In this document: piece by piece, positions 1 to 6,664 of the stretch
How the letters are laid out: each line of letters begins with the position of its first letter
How positions within the stretch are numbered: the first letter of the stretch is position 1
From: Akkermansiaceae bacterium
Lineage (GTDB): Bacteria; Verrucomicrobiota; Verrucomicrobiia; Verrucomicrobiales; Akkermansiaceae
Assembly (NCBI GenBank): GCA_025354565.1
Contig: JANXMQ010000034.1
Coordinates: forward strand, 1 to 35,162
Length of the DNA stretch: 35,162 nt
Reading direction: 5' to 3'
Notes under the pieces: model-generated
Told to the model about the DNA's origin: nothing
The model's input: the letters and a program-made list of their open reading frames with translations, nothing else
Databases searched by the model: none
Program-made: the position numbers and the translations under genes

Positions 1-260
1 CAACGCTGCGTTTTGGCAGCCGCGCCCATTATCGCGCTGGAGTCCTCTTGGGTAAAATGGCGGCCAGCGCCTGGGCAGGTCGTCGTCCGGCGGAGGCGCT
101 GGGCTATTTCATGGAGGCGAGGAAGCGCATCGGCCTAGCCAGTGAATTGCCACGCGACATTACCCCGAGTCAGCGCGTCGAGTATCTCGACTATCTGGAT
201 AAAACCATTGAATACCTGAAAGGTGCTAAAATTGAGCCGCTTGATCCAGCGCTCAAATGA
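1..260 (+). CDS. C-terminal fragment of a TPR-like protein (5' end outside window)
   Basis: The reading frame is open from position 3 at the window edge to a TGA at 258-260, so this is the last ~85 residues of a longer gene. An internal TTG at 48 could be taken for a start, but coding-like sequence continues upstream of it (…FGSRAHYRAGVLLGKM…). The segment around 'AGRRPAEALGYFMEARKRI' has the small/aromatic spacing of one tetratricopeptide helix pair, followed by a short helical tail. TPR proteins often accompany exosortase loci, and an exosortase pair lies immediately downstream in convergent orientation, with the two stop codons almost touching. I cannot name the protein from this fragment; TPR membership is an inference from one motif. 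Confidence 0.6.
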   Translation, partial: TLRFGSRAHYRAGVLLGKMAASAWAGRRPAEALGYFMEARKRIGLASELPRDITPSQRVEYLDYLDKTIEYLKGAKIEPLDPALK

Positions 261-261
261 T

Positions 262-999
262 TCAGCGCGAGATTTGATTCCAGTCGATCTGATGCTCCGA
301 GAAATCCGCTAGAAATTTCTGGATCTTCGTGTCCGCCTCCGCCTCACTGACTTCCTTGGCTGTGATCCACGGCACTTTTCCATACTTCATGGAAATGCTG
401 ATATAAGCCCACCGTTGGTCAACACCGTGAAAAAGCCGATCTTTCATGTCAATAAAAGTACGGGCCAAATGATCATTGGTCACCCGGTCGTGACCGACAA
501 AAAAGTAATAAGTCAGACAGTTATATTTCAGATACTCTTCGCGCTTGGTATTGCTCGCATTTCTAACGGATTGAACCGATACCAGTCGTTTGGCGGTAAA
601 TTGCCGACCATTAGCGAGCTTGAGAATCTGATCGCTGGACCCAGTGATATTATGCCCCTGAGCAGGCATACAACGCTCGGGTCGGTGGATTGAATTGTTA
701 ATATCCGAACCGGATAAAACAACCGAAAGATCCACCCAATCCGCGATGGGATAGCCATCGGGATTTGTCTCACCCGGACGCGGACTGAAGCAGAGGGCTT
801 TTGAAAATTCAGTATCTGGCGCAAGAGTCGAGATCTCATCCTGACTGGCGGTGATTTCCTTAAATGACCAGACGCCTATATGATACGGCATTTTCATAAT
901 CACCGCAGATTGCGCCACCGCCCCGACCTTGGGAAGAAGGTAGGTGGCCCCCATCGACCCGCCCATCAGCAAGGGCAGCAACCATGCTTTGTGTTTCAT
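262..999 (-). CDS. epsI: EpsI / exosortase-associated DUF3485 protein
   Basis: This 245-residue protein has a hydrophobic N-terminal segment (about residues 5-23) and the DUF3485 core motif 'HRPERCMPAQGHNI' (His105 to Cys110 and following). That motif is characteristic of EpsI, the partner of exosortases in exopolysaccharide/PEP-CTERM systems. The protein is probably anchored in the inner membrane with a periplasmic domain. Its start ATG (997-999) overlaps the stop of the upstream exosortase gene in an ATGA arrangement, implying translational coupling. In some lineages EpsI is fused to the exosortase; here the two are separate but coupled. The exact biochemical role of EpsI is not settled. 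Confidence 0.85.
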   Translation of the reverse strand: MKHKAWLLPLLMGGSMGATYLLPKVGAVAQSAVIMKMPYHIGVWSFKEITASQDEISTLAPDTEFSKALCFSPRPGETNPDGYPIADWVDLSVVLSGSDINNSIHRPERCMPAQGHNITGSSDQILKLANGRQFTAKRLVSVQSVRNASNTKREEYLKYNCLTYYFFVGHDRVTNDHLARTFIDMKDRLFHGVDQRWAYISISMKYGKVPWITAKEVSEAEADTKIQKFLADFSEHQIDWNQISR

Positions 1000-1997
1000 G
1001 ATTCCGGGATAAAAGATTTAGCCGTATCTTGACGGGTGACCACCACCCGTCGCAACTGTCTCGGATTGGATTGTTTCCACGGCAGGCCGCCTTCCAGCAA
1101 CGAATGAATGACTAACAGTAGCATCAAGGAAAACGGATAGAATAACAGCAGGCCAGACCAACTGTGCCAAGTCCCCCGCGCAAATTCCGAGTTGCCATAT
1201 TCAGCGATGACGAAGATCGAAATCACCCGCAGTGCGTTGCCAAGGATCGCCAGTGGAAATGCCGATAAAAAGAGCAATGCCCGTTTCCAAGTCGCCATCT
1301 TCGCCACGTAAGCCCATGCGGCGGAGATCATTAGCAAAGCCATTAACGAGCGGATCCCACTACAACCTTTCGCAATGGACAACGGCTCCCAATTTCCTTC
1401 CAAAGGCAACACCTTGGTCCCCTGCACGTAAGTCCCCACGCCAAACAAACCGGAGCCGTAATGAGCGAGATGGGTAGCCAGTAATTGTAGGTGGGTCGTT
1501 GCCTGTTGGAAACTCGGCAGCGGAATGGCCAACCAAAAAAAGAACAGCGGAAACGTCAGCATCCGCGCCACCCGCCAGCCCCAGAAATACAAGGCCGAAC
1601 CCCACAGGATGAATGGCAGGCCGACCATCGCGATCCGCGGTTGCAGAGTCCGGCAGGCAACCGCATAGAGCAATACGCCCACTAAACTGACGAGCAGCCC
1701 CCAGTAGCTGCCATTACCCACGGCGGCTTTCAGTTCCTTGCGTTTATAGAGGATCAAACCGGGAATTACGAAGGGAAAAAGCACGCCGTGCTCGTAATCC
1801 AAATCCTCATTCCAAGCGCTCTTGATCCAAGTAGCTGCTGACACATCGTGCCCGCCCCCGTAACGCGGCACGACTCCGTAAAACCAGATCACCACCAACG
1901 CGCTGAGCACCAGCGAACTCCAAAACACCCACCGTGCGACTCGATCTGGAGCCGTCGGCTGCTGGCCAACAACTGGCTCGATTGGGTTTGATGACAT
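996..1997 (-). CDS. xrt: Exosortase/archaeosortase family membrane cysteine transpeptidase
   Basis: This is a multi-pass membrane protein of 333 residues when started at the ATG at 1995-1997. The exosortase catalytic triad is visible in order: Cys212 in 'AKGCSGIRSL', Arg257 in 'GNALRV' and His278 in 'GTWHSWSG'. Exosortases cleave C-terminal PEP-CTERM-like sorting signals of exported proteins and probably attach them to a membrane or glycan carrier. The frame stays open 37 codons further, to an ATG at 2106-2108, but that would overlap the start of prs on the opposite strand and gives a low-complexity Ser/Pro/Gly leader, so I chose the later start. No convincing Shine-Dalgarno decides between them. 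The gene is divergent from prs and coupled to epsI. No PEP-CTERM substrate gene is visible in this window. Confidence 0.9.
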   Translation of the reverse strand: MSSNPIEPVVGQQPTAPDRVARWVFWSSLVLSALVVIWFYGVVPRYGGGHDVSAATWIKSAWNEDLDYEHGVLFPFVIPGLILYKRKELKAAVGNGSYWGLLVSLVGVLLYAVACRTLQPRIAMVGLPFILWGSALYFWGWRVARMLTFPLFFFWLAIPLPSFQQATTHLQLLATHLAHYGSGLFGVGTYVQGTKVLPLEGNWEPLSIAKGCSGIRSLMALLMISAAWAYVAKMATWKRALLFLSAFPLAILGNALRVISIFVIAEYGNSEFARGTWHSWSGLLLFYPFSLMLLLVIHSLLEGGLPWKQSNPRQLRRVVVTRQDTAKSFIPES

Positions 1998-2097
1998 GGA
2001 GGACGAGGAAGGTGGACGATTTCCGAGCAAAGTATTGCCGACACACCCTCCCCTGTCAACAATCCCCGCGCCCTCCCGCCCATCGCTACTTTTTCTC

Positions 2098-3024
2098 ATG
2101 AAAATCATCAGTGGAACCGCTCACCGCGCGCTTGCCGAACGCATCGCAGAATGCCTCGACCAGCCTCTTGCCGACGTCCATGTCTCGGCCTTTCCCGATG
2201 GGGAAACCGAGGTGAAAATCAATGAAAACGTCCGTGGGGCTGATGTCTTCATCGTCCAGCCGAGTTGCCCACCGACGAACCATAACATCATGGAATTGCT
2301 CATCATGGTGGACGCCGCACGCCGCGCCAGCGCGGAGCGGATCACCGCCGTCATGCCGTTTTTCGGCTACGCCCGGCAGGACCGGAAAGACCAGCCTCGC
2401 GTGCCGATCACCGCCAAGCTGGTGGCAAATTTACTCACCTCCGCCGGCGTCAACCGCGTCCTCACTATGGATCTCCATGCCCCGCAGATCCAAGGCTTTT
2501 TCGACATCCCCGTCGATCACCTCTACGCGAAATCAGTCCTCATCAGCTACCTCCGTCAGCGGCACCCGGACACCTCGAATCTTACCGTCGTATCACCCGA
2601 TGTCGGCGGCGTGAAAATGGCCCGCGCCTACGCCGACGCACTCGGCGCCGAACTCGCCATCGTCGCCAAGCACCGCGTCAGTGCCACCCGCGTGGAGGCT
2701 ATGAACGTGATCGGCGAGGTCGAAGGGCGCGATGTCCTGCTAGTCGATGACATGACCGAAACCGCTGGCACCCTTACCGCCGCGGCGGAAATTTTGCACA
2801 AACACGGCGCCAAGCGCATCTACGCCGGAGTTTCTCACGCCATTCTCGGCTCGCTCGCCCACCAGCGGATCCGGGACTCCGCCATCGAGGAAGTCATCAC
2901 CACTGACTCCGTCCCCCAGGCCGCCGGGCCGAAGGTGCAGGTCGTCGGCATCGCCCCGCTGCTCGGCGAGGCCATTCGCCGCATTCACGGTGGACAGTCG
3001 ATCACCTCGCTTTTTTCGGTCTGA
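2098..3024 (+). CDS. prs: Ribose-phosphate pyrophosphokinase
   Basis: The 308-residue product matches class I PRPP synthetase in length and motifs. It makes 5-phosphoribosyl-1-pyrophosphate from ribose-5-phosphate and ATP for purine, pyrimidine, His, Trp and NAD synthesis in the cytoplasm. Visible signatures are 'GYARQDRKDQPRVPITAK' (ATP-binding flexible region, residues 90-107), catalytic-region His128 in 'DLHAPQIQGFF', Lys191 in 'AKHR', and the PRPP loop 'DDMTETAGT' (217-225), where the usual form is DDIIDTAGT. I took the start at the ATG at 2098, because the conserved N-terminus (KIISGTAHRALAERIA) begins there; the upstream in-frame extension is not conserved-looking. It is the first gene of the prs-rplY-pth-rpsF-ssb block, but a promoter and 121 bp separate it from rplY. 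Confidence 0.95.
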   Translation: MKIISGTAHRALAERIAECLDQPLADVHVSAFPDGETEVKINENVRGADVFIVQPSCPPTNHNIMELLIMVDAARRASAERITAVMPFFGYARQDRKDQPRVPITAKLVANLLTSAGVNRVLTMDLHAPQIQGFFDIPVDHLYAKSVLISYLRQRHPDTSNLTVVSPDVGGVKMARAYADALGAELAIVAKHRVSATRVEAMNVIGEVEGRDVLLVDDMTETAGTLTAAAEILHKHGAKRIYAGVSHAILGSLAHQRIRDSAIEEVITTDSVPQAAGPKVQVVGIAPLLGEAIRRIHGGQSITSLFSV

Positions 3025-3054
3025 CCGGCATTCCAGCGTTTCCCGAACAAGTTT

Positions 3055-3083
3055 TTGACAAGTCCCGATCCGGAGGCTACACC
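3055..3083 (+). promoter_or_regulatory. Putative sigma70 promoter of rplY
   Basis: A perfect -35 hexamer TTGACA (3055-3060) is followed after 17 bp by TACACC (3078-3083), a weaker -10 that keeps the TA start of the consensus. It lies in the prs-rplY intergenic gap about 60 bp before the rplY start codon. The arrangement would allow ribosomal-protein expression independent of prs. No experimental support is available from the sequence. Confidence 0.5.
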
Positions 3084-3145
3084 CACCGCCCCGTACTGGG
3101 TGCAGTAATCCCCGGCGGAACCTAAAATACAAACGACAAATCGTC

Positions 3146-3745
3146 ATGGCCAAGAAGACATCCCTCAAAGCAGCTCCACGCTTACGCACCGGCTCCGGCC
3201 GTCTCAACCAAATGCGCCGCGAAGGCTGGGTCCCCTCCGTCATCTACGGAAAAGGCACCGAAAACCTGAACCTCAAGGTCGATGCGAAGACCTTCTCCGA
3301 CCTCCTCGCCCAAAGCAGCTCGGAAAACATCATCGTCAACCTCGACATCGAAGGTCACGGCACCCGTCTCGCCTTCCTCCAGTCGCTCCAGCACGACCCG
3401 ATCTCCGGCAAAACCCTCCACGCAGATTTCCGGTCCATCGACGAAAACACCGCCATCACCGCCCACATCCCGACCCACCTCAACGGCGAGTCCGCCGGGG
3501 TCAAGGCCGGCGGCCTAATCGAGCAATACGTCCACGCCATCGAAATCACTTGCCTCCCCAACGACTTGCCGGAAACCATCGAGGTCGATGTCAGCCACCT
3601 TCAAGTCGGCGACTCCCTGCACATCGGTGAAATCAAATTCCCGGCTGGCGTCCGTGCCACCCATGCCGCGAATGTCGTCGTCGCCCACGTTGGCAAGCCA
3701 GCCGCCGCCGTTTCCGAAGAAGCCACCACAGCTCCTGCCAAGTAA
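3146..3745 (+). CDS. rplY: 50S ribosomal protein L25 (Ctc form)
   Basis: This 199-residue protein is of the long Ctc/TL5 form of L25, which binds 5S rRNA in the large subunit. The N-terminal L25 domain (about 5-95) includes the conserved 'RRMREGWVPSVIYGKG'-like segment, here 'NQMRREGWVPSVIYGKGTE', and a 'LQHDPISGKTLHADF' strand. The C-terminal TL5 beta domain (about 100-185) includes 'GGLIEQYVHAIEITCLPNDL' and 'HVGD…I…PAGV'-type residues. A short Ala/Glu tail ends the protein. The gene has its own promoter and terminator, and is followed by pth, a frequent neighbour in bacteria. Confidence 0.95.
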   Translation: MAKKTSLKAAPRLRTGSGRLNQMRREGWVPSVIYGKGTENLNLKVDAKTFSDLLAQSSSENIIVNLDIEGHGTRLAFLQSLQHDPISGKTLHADFRSIDENTAITAHIPTHLNGESAGVKAGGLIEQYVHAIEITCLPNDLPETIEVDVSHLQVGDSLHIGEIKFPAGVRATHAANVVVAHVGKPAAAVSEEATTAPAK

Positions 3746-3767
3746 GCGATCCATTCGTTTTTCCGAA

Positions 3768-3804
3768 AACGCCCGGTCTGCTCACGCGGCCCGGGCGTTT
3801 TTTT
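3768..3804 (+). terminator. Rho-independent terminator after rplY
   Basis: Nine-base arms AACGCCCGG (3768-3776) and CCGGGCGTT (3791-3799) are perfect complements around a 14-nt loop. They run straight into a T tract ending at 3804. The element starts 22 bp after the rplY stop codon and ends 40 bp before pth, so pth-rpsF-ssb needs either read-through or its own promoter. Confidence 0.85.
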
Positions 3805-3832
3805 ATTTCAAATCTGAGATCTCAAATTTCAA
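3805..3832 (+). repeat. Intergenic 7-bp tandem repeat (ATCTCAA family), four units
   Basis: Four consecutive heptamers are ATTTCAA, ATCTGAG, ATCTCAA and ATTTCAA. They abut the T tract of the rplY terminator and end 11 bp before the pth ATG. The same heptamer in the same orientation forms two arrays inside polA (22622-22660 and 23581-23612), so this is one member of a dispersed repeat family. The function is unknown; the position also coincides with the expected 5' leader of pth. Confidence 0.75.
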
Positions 3833-3843
3833 ATTATCTCCCC

Positions 3844-4464
3844 ATGTCATTCTCCCTCATCGTCGGCCTCGGCAACCCCGGACGGCAATACGAAGAAACC
3901 CGCCACAACGTCGGCTTCATGGTGCTGGACCGCCTCGCCGCAGCCTGCGGGGCCACCTTCCAATCCGTCCCCAAATGGCAGAGTCACCTCGCCAAGCTCC
4001 CCGGCTCTAACACTATTCTCCTCAAGCCCCAGACCTTCATGAACCTGAGCGGCCGCGCCATCCAGCAGATACTCTCGTTTCACAAATGGCCGCTGGAGGA
4101 AATGCTCGTGATCTACGACGACGTATCCCTGCCCCTCGGCACTCTCCGCTTCCGTGAGAAAGGCTCCGCCGGTGGCCACAACGGCATCAAATCCATCCTC
4201 CAACACCTCGGCAACGATGCCTTTCCCCGCCTCAAACTCGGCATCGGTGCCAGCCAGCCCGGCGAAATGACCGGCCACGTCCTCGGGAAATTTTCGCCCG
4301 ATGAGCAACCCTTGCTCGAAAACATGCTTGCCACCGCTCTCGAAGCCGTGCAGCTTTCGCGTTCCCAAGGTATCGCCACTGCGGCGCACCGCTTCCACAC
4401 ACGCAACAATCCACTCCCAGCCCCACCCGATGAGTCGCAAATACCAAGGCCTGATCGTCCTTAA
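3844..4464 (+). CDS. pth: Peptidyl-tRNA hydrolase
   Basis: Pth releases peptides from prematurely dissociated peptidyl-tRNA, recycling tRNA in the cytoplasm. The 206-residue sequence has the family N-terminus 'IVGLGNPGRQYEETRHNVGF' with the conserved Asn11 and catalytic His21. It also has 'LLKPQTFMNLSGRAI' and 'VIYDDVSLPLGTLRFREKGSAGGHNGIKSI' (catalytic-site Asp and His/Asn residues). It is slightly longer than the usual ~190 residues because its Pro-rich tail runs into the rpsF start: the last 35 bp overlap rpsF in another frame. That overlap suggests coupled translation of pth and rpsF. Confidence 0.95.
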   Translation: MSFSLIVGLGNPGRQYEETRHNVGFMVLDRLAAACGATFQSVPKWQSHLAKLPGSNTILLKPQTFMNLSGRAIQQILSFHKWPLEEMLVIYDDVSLPLGTLRFREKGSAGGHNGIKSILQHLGNDAFPRLKLGIGASQPGEMTGHVLGKFSPDEQPLLENMLATALEAVQLSRSQGIATAAHRFHTRNNPLPAPPDESQIPRPDRP

Positions 4465-4717
4465 CACCAAATCCATCGACGGCTCCGTCGATGATCTCGT
4501 CACTTCCATCTCCAAGGAATTCGAAGCCGAAGGCGCGAAAATCGACAAGGTCGCCCAGCTCGGTCGCCGCCAATTCGCCTACAATGCCCGCCACCTTGAG
4601 TCCGGTCATTATGTCAATTACACCTTTGGCGGTGGCCCCGAAGTGATCACCAAGATCCAAAACCGCCTCAAGCTCAACGGTCACGTCCATCTCCAGCATT
4701 TCCTGCGGATCGCCTGA
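4430..4717 (+). CDS. rpsF: 30S ribosomal protein S6
   Basis: S6 is a small-subunit protein that binds 16S rRNA together with S18. The 95-residue product starting at the ATG at 4430 begins 'MSRKYQGLIVLNTK', the normal S6 N-terminus, and contains 'GAKIDKVAQLGRRQFAYNAR', the typical S6 mid-segment. The frame is open further upstream within pth, but nothing there resembles S6. The start lies inside the 3' end of pth. The order pth-rpsF-ssb is conserved in many bacteria; rpsR and rplI, which usually follow, are not found here. Confidence 0.93.
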   Translation: MSRKYQGLIVLNTKSIDGSVDDLVTSISKEFEAEGAKIDKVAQLGRRQFAYNARHLESGHYVNYTFGGGPEVITKIQNRLKLNGHVHLQHFLRIA

Positions 4718-4764
4718 TTTTTCCCATCGCTTCCAAGGGCGCGAACCTCCAACATCTCCCCGTT

Positions 4765-5250
4765 ATGGCAAATCTCAACAAAGTTATGCTCATCGGCAAT
4801 CTCACCAGGGATCCCGAACTGCGCCACACTCCGAAAGGTCACGCCGTCTCCGAAATCTCACTTGCCATCAACCGCAATTGGACCAACGAACAGGGCCAGA
4901 AACAGGAAGAGACGACATTTGTGGAAGTCACCTTCTGGGGTCGCCAAGCAGAAGTGATTCAACAATACGTGACCAAAGGCAGCCCGATCTACATCGAAGG
5001 TCGCCTGCAACTCGATTCGTGGGATGACAAGGAAACTGGCAAGAAGCGGAACAAGTTGAGAGTTGTTGGAGAAAATTTTCAATTCCTCTCGGGCAAGCCG
5101 GGTGGCCAGAGCGGCGGCGGAAACTCACAAGGCGGAGGCGGCTACAACGCACCAGCATCCAGCTCCCCGCAACAACACTCCGGCCCACCGCAAGGTGCCT
5201 CCGCAGCGCCTCCCGACGAATTCCAAGAAGACGACGACATCCCGTTCTGA
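4765..5250 (+). CDS. ssb: Single-stranded DNA-binding protein
   Basis: SSB protects single-stranded DNA and recruits replication and repair enzymes. The 161-residue protein has an N-terminal OB-fold (about 1-110) with the signature 'NKVMLIGNLTRDPELRHTPKGHAV' and 'FVEVTFWGRQAEVIQQYVTKGSPIYIEGRL'. A Gly/Gln/Pro/Ser-rich linker (about 111-150) follows, then the acidic tip ending 'EDDDIPF', the partner-binding motif of bacterial SSBs. It lies 47 bp after rpsF and is followed by an intrinsic terminator, so it closes this operon. Confidence 0.96.
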   Translation: MANLNKVMLIGNLTRDPELRHTPKGHAVSEISLAINRNWTNEQGQKQEETTFVEVTFWGRQAEVIQQYVTKGSPIYIEGRLQLDSWDDKETGKKRNKLRVVGENFQFLSGKPGGQSGGGNSQGGGGYNAPASSSPQQHSGPPQGASAAPPDEFQEDDDIPF

Positions 5251-5285
5251 TTTGCCACATAGATCTACCGACTTTCTGACAGCGT

Positions 5286-5312
5286 AGCCGCCCACGCGGC
5301 TCCGTTTTTTTT
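5286..5312 (+). terminator. Rho-independent terminator after ssb
   Basis: AGCCGC (5286-5291) and GCGGCT (5296-5301) form a perfect 6-bp stem with a CCAC loop. After CCG comes an 8-T tract (5305-5312). It begins 36 bp after the ssb stop and separates the housekeeping block from the glycan island. Confidence 0.75.
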
Positions 5313-5601
5313 ATGTCCAGAACCCGGACATTCATTTCGCCTCTTCCGCTTTTTGCTGAGAATCGCATCACCAATGACAAGGCCCGACACGTTGGCGATT
5401 AGGGTGAAAGGCCATTCATATCAAAACCGGGCATTCCGCACGGCAAAACCTTGGTTTTCATCGAATTACTGGCCTGTGAAATGCTTGAAAGTTGTGCCGA
5501 GTGGACTAAAAACTTGCCAAGAACCTCACCACCGATATTCAATTTCTTGACTGCATTCTAGCAGCTTCGATTCCGCTACAAGTCTGAAACCTCGTCCCGA
5601 A
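5313..5601. other. Non-coding spacer before the glycan island
   Basis: This stretch of about 290 bp after the ssb terminator holds no gene I can support. Short open frames (such as one at 5353-5550) have no recognisable protein features. It is visibly more AT-rich than the preceding operon, as is the island that follows, and marks the boundary between conserved and accessory DNA. A promoter for the downstream glycosyltransferase is expected here but I could not pick one with confidence. Confidence 0.5.
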
Positions 5602-6642
5602 ATGTTTCCTTTTTCGAAAATCAGCGCCCCACTTCTCGCCAAAAGGCGCCGCAAGTTTTGGCACCCGGTGGTCAGGGAAATGAAAAGCCGGGCCGCATGG
5701 TCGATGCCCAATCTCGTCCCCGTCCAGAATCTCACCCATCTCATCAAACCCAAAGACAGGTTGCTGATGACCATGGGCCGCGATGAAAACGCACGGCTCC
5801 CCTACTTTCTCAAATATTATCGCGACCTCGGAATCGATCATTTTTTGTTCGTTGACAATGAATCCGACACGCCAATGGCCGAAATCCTAGCGGGAGAGAA
5901 AGATGTCTCGCTGTGGACAACCAATGAATCCTATGCCGACACCCGCTTTGGCGTGGATTGGATGAACGCCCTGCTGGGCCAATATGCCGTCGGCCACTGG
6001 GTGTTAACCGTCGATCTCGATGAGTTTTTTGTCTATCCGTTCATGGGCCAACGGTCATACCAAGAATTGCTGGCGTATCTGGATGATTGTGAGAAGTCCT
6101 CATTCTATACCCTGTTGGTAGATATGTATCCAAAGGGCTCGATCGCATCCGCACACGTCCCGGTTGGCGAGTCACCGCTAAAACATGCGTCCTATTTTGA
6201 TCGCATGGGCTACTATGCGGTCAAAGGGGGTCATGAGGATACTTGGACCCGTGGCGGACCACGCCTGCGTGCGTTCAACTCCGAAACTCATGATGCCGCC
6301 CCCGCCTTAAACAAGACTCCGCTGATCAAATGGCATCAACGGTTCGCCTATCATCTCAGCACCCACGCCGCTTACCCAGCCTTTCTGAATCATGCACACA
6401 AGCGTCACCACGACCCCACCGGGGCGTTGCTGCATTTTAAATTCGTCTCATCGTTTCGTGAAAAAATTGATCAGGCCATCAAACACAATAACCACTATGA
6501 CAACTCCAAAGAATACCAAAAATATCTCGCGAAATTGAAGACCTCCGAGGCCTATACATTATATTCCTCACTATCCGAACAATACACAGGTCCAGAGTCC
6601 TTGATAAAGGCCAACCTCATGACCCCCGGTGCATGGAAATAG
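5602..6642 (+). CDS. Family-2-like glycosyltransferase (Glyco_tranf_2_4 / GT92-like)
   Basis: The 346-residue protein contains 'MGRDENARLPYFLKYYRDLGIDHFLFVDNESDT' (about 58-90), written here for its key elements: the RDE/NAR…LPYFL start, the LGIDHF helix end and the DNESD strand end. This is the N-terminal Rossmann signature of the 'RNEAxYLxEWxxyHxxlGvxhfyiyDN' glycosyltransferases. The metal-binding DxD is 'DLDEF' (Asp138/Asp140). A Lys/Arg-rich start precedes the domain and no signal peptide is evident, so it probably acts at the cytoplasmic face. It opens a co-directional cluster with a GT14-like enzyme 22 bp downstream and a sulfotransferase. Donor and acceptor are unknown. Confidence 0.8.
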   Translation: MFPFSKISAPLLAKRRRKFWHPVVREMKSRAAWSMPNLVPVQNLTHLIKPKDRLLMTMGRDENARLPYFLKYYRDLGIDHFLFVDNESDTPMAEILAGEKDVSLWTTNESYADTRFGVDWMNALLGQYAVGHWVLTVDLDEFFVYPFMGQRSYQELLAYLDDCEKSSFYTLLVDMYPKGSIASAHVPVGESPLKHASYFDRMGYYAVKGGHEDTWTRGGPRLRAFNSETHDAAPALNKTPLIKWHQRFAYHLSTHAAYPAFLNHAHKRHHDPTGALLHFKFVSSFREKIDQAIKHNNHYDNSKEYQKYLAKLKTSEAYTLYSSLSEQYTGPESLIKANLMTPGAWK

Positions 6643-6664
6643 CCCGGACGGATCAATCAATCGC

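Noticed and set aside
3847-4548. Long minus-strand open frame (233 codons) opposite pth and rpsF
   Set aside because: It mirrors the codon structure of pth/rpsF, shows no family motif, and its strand has no operon context; it is an antisense shadow of high-GC coding DNA.
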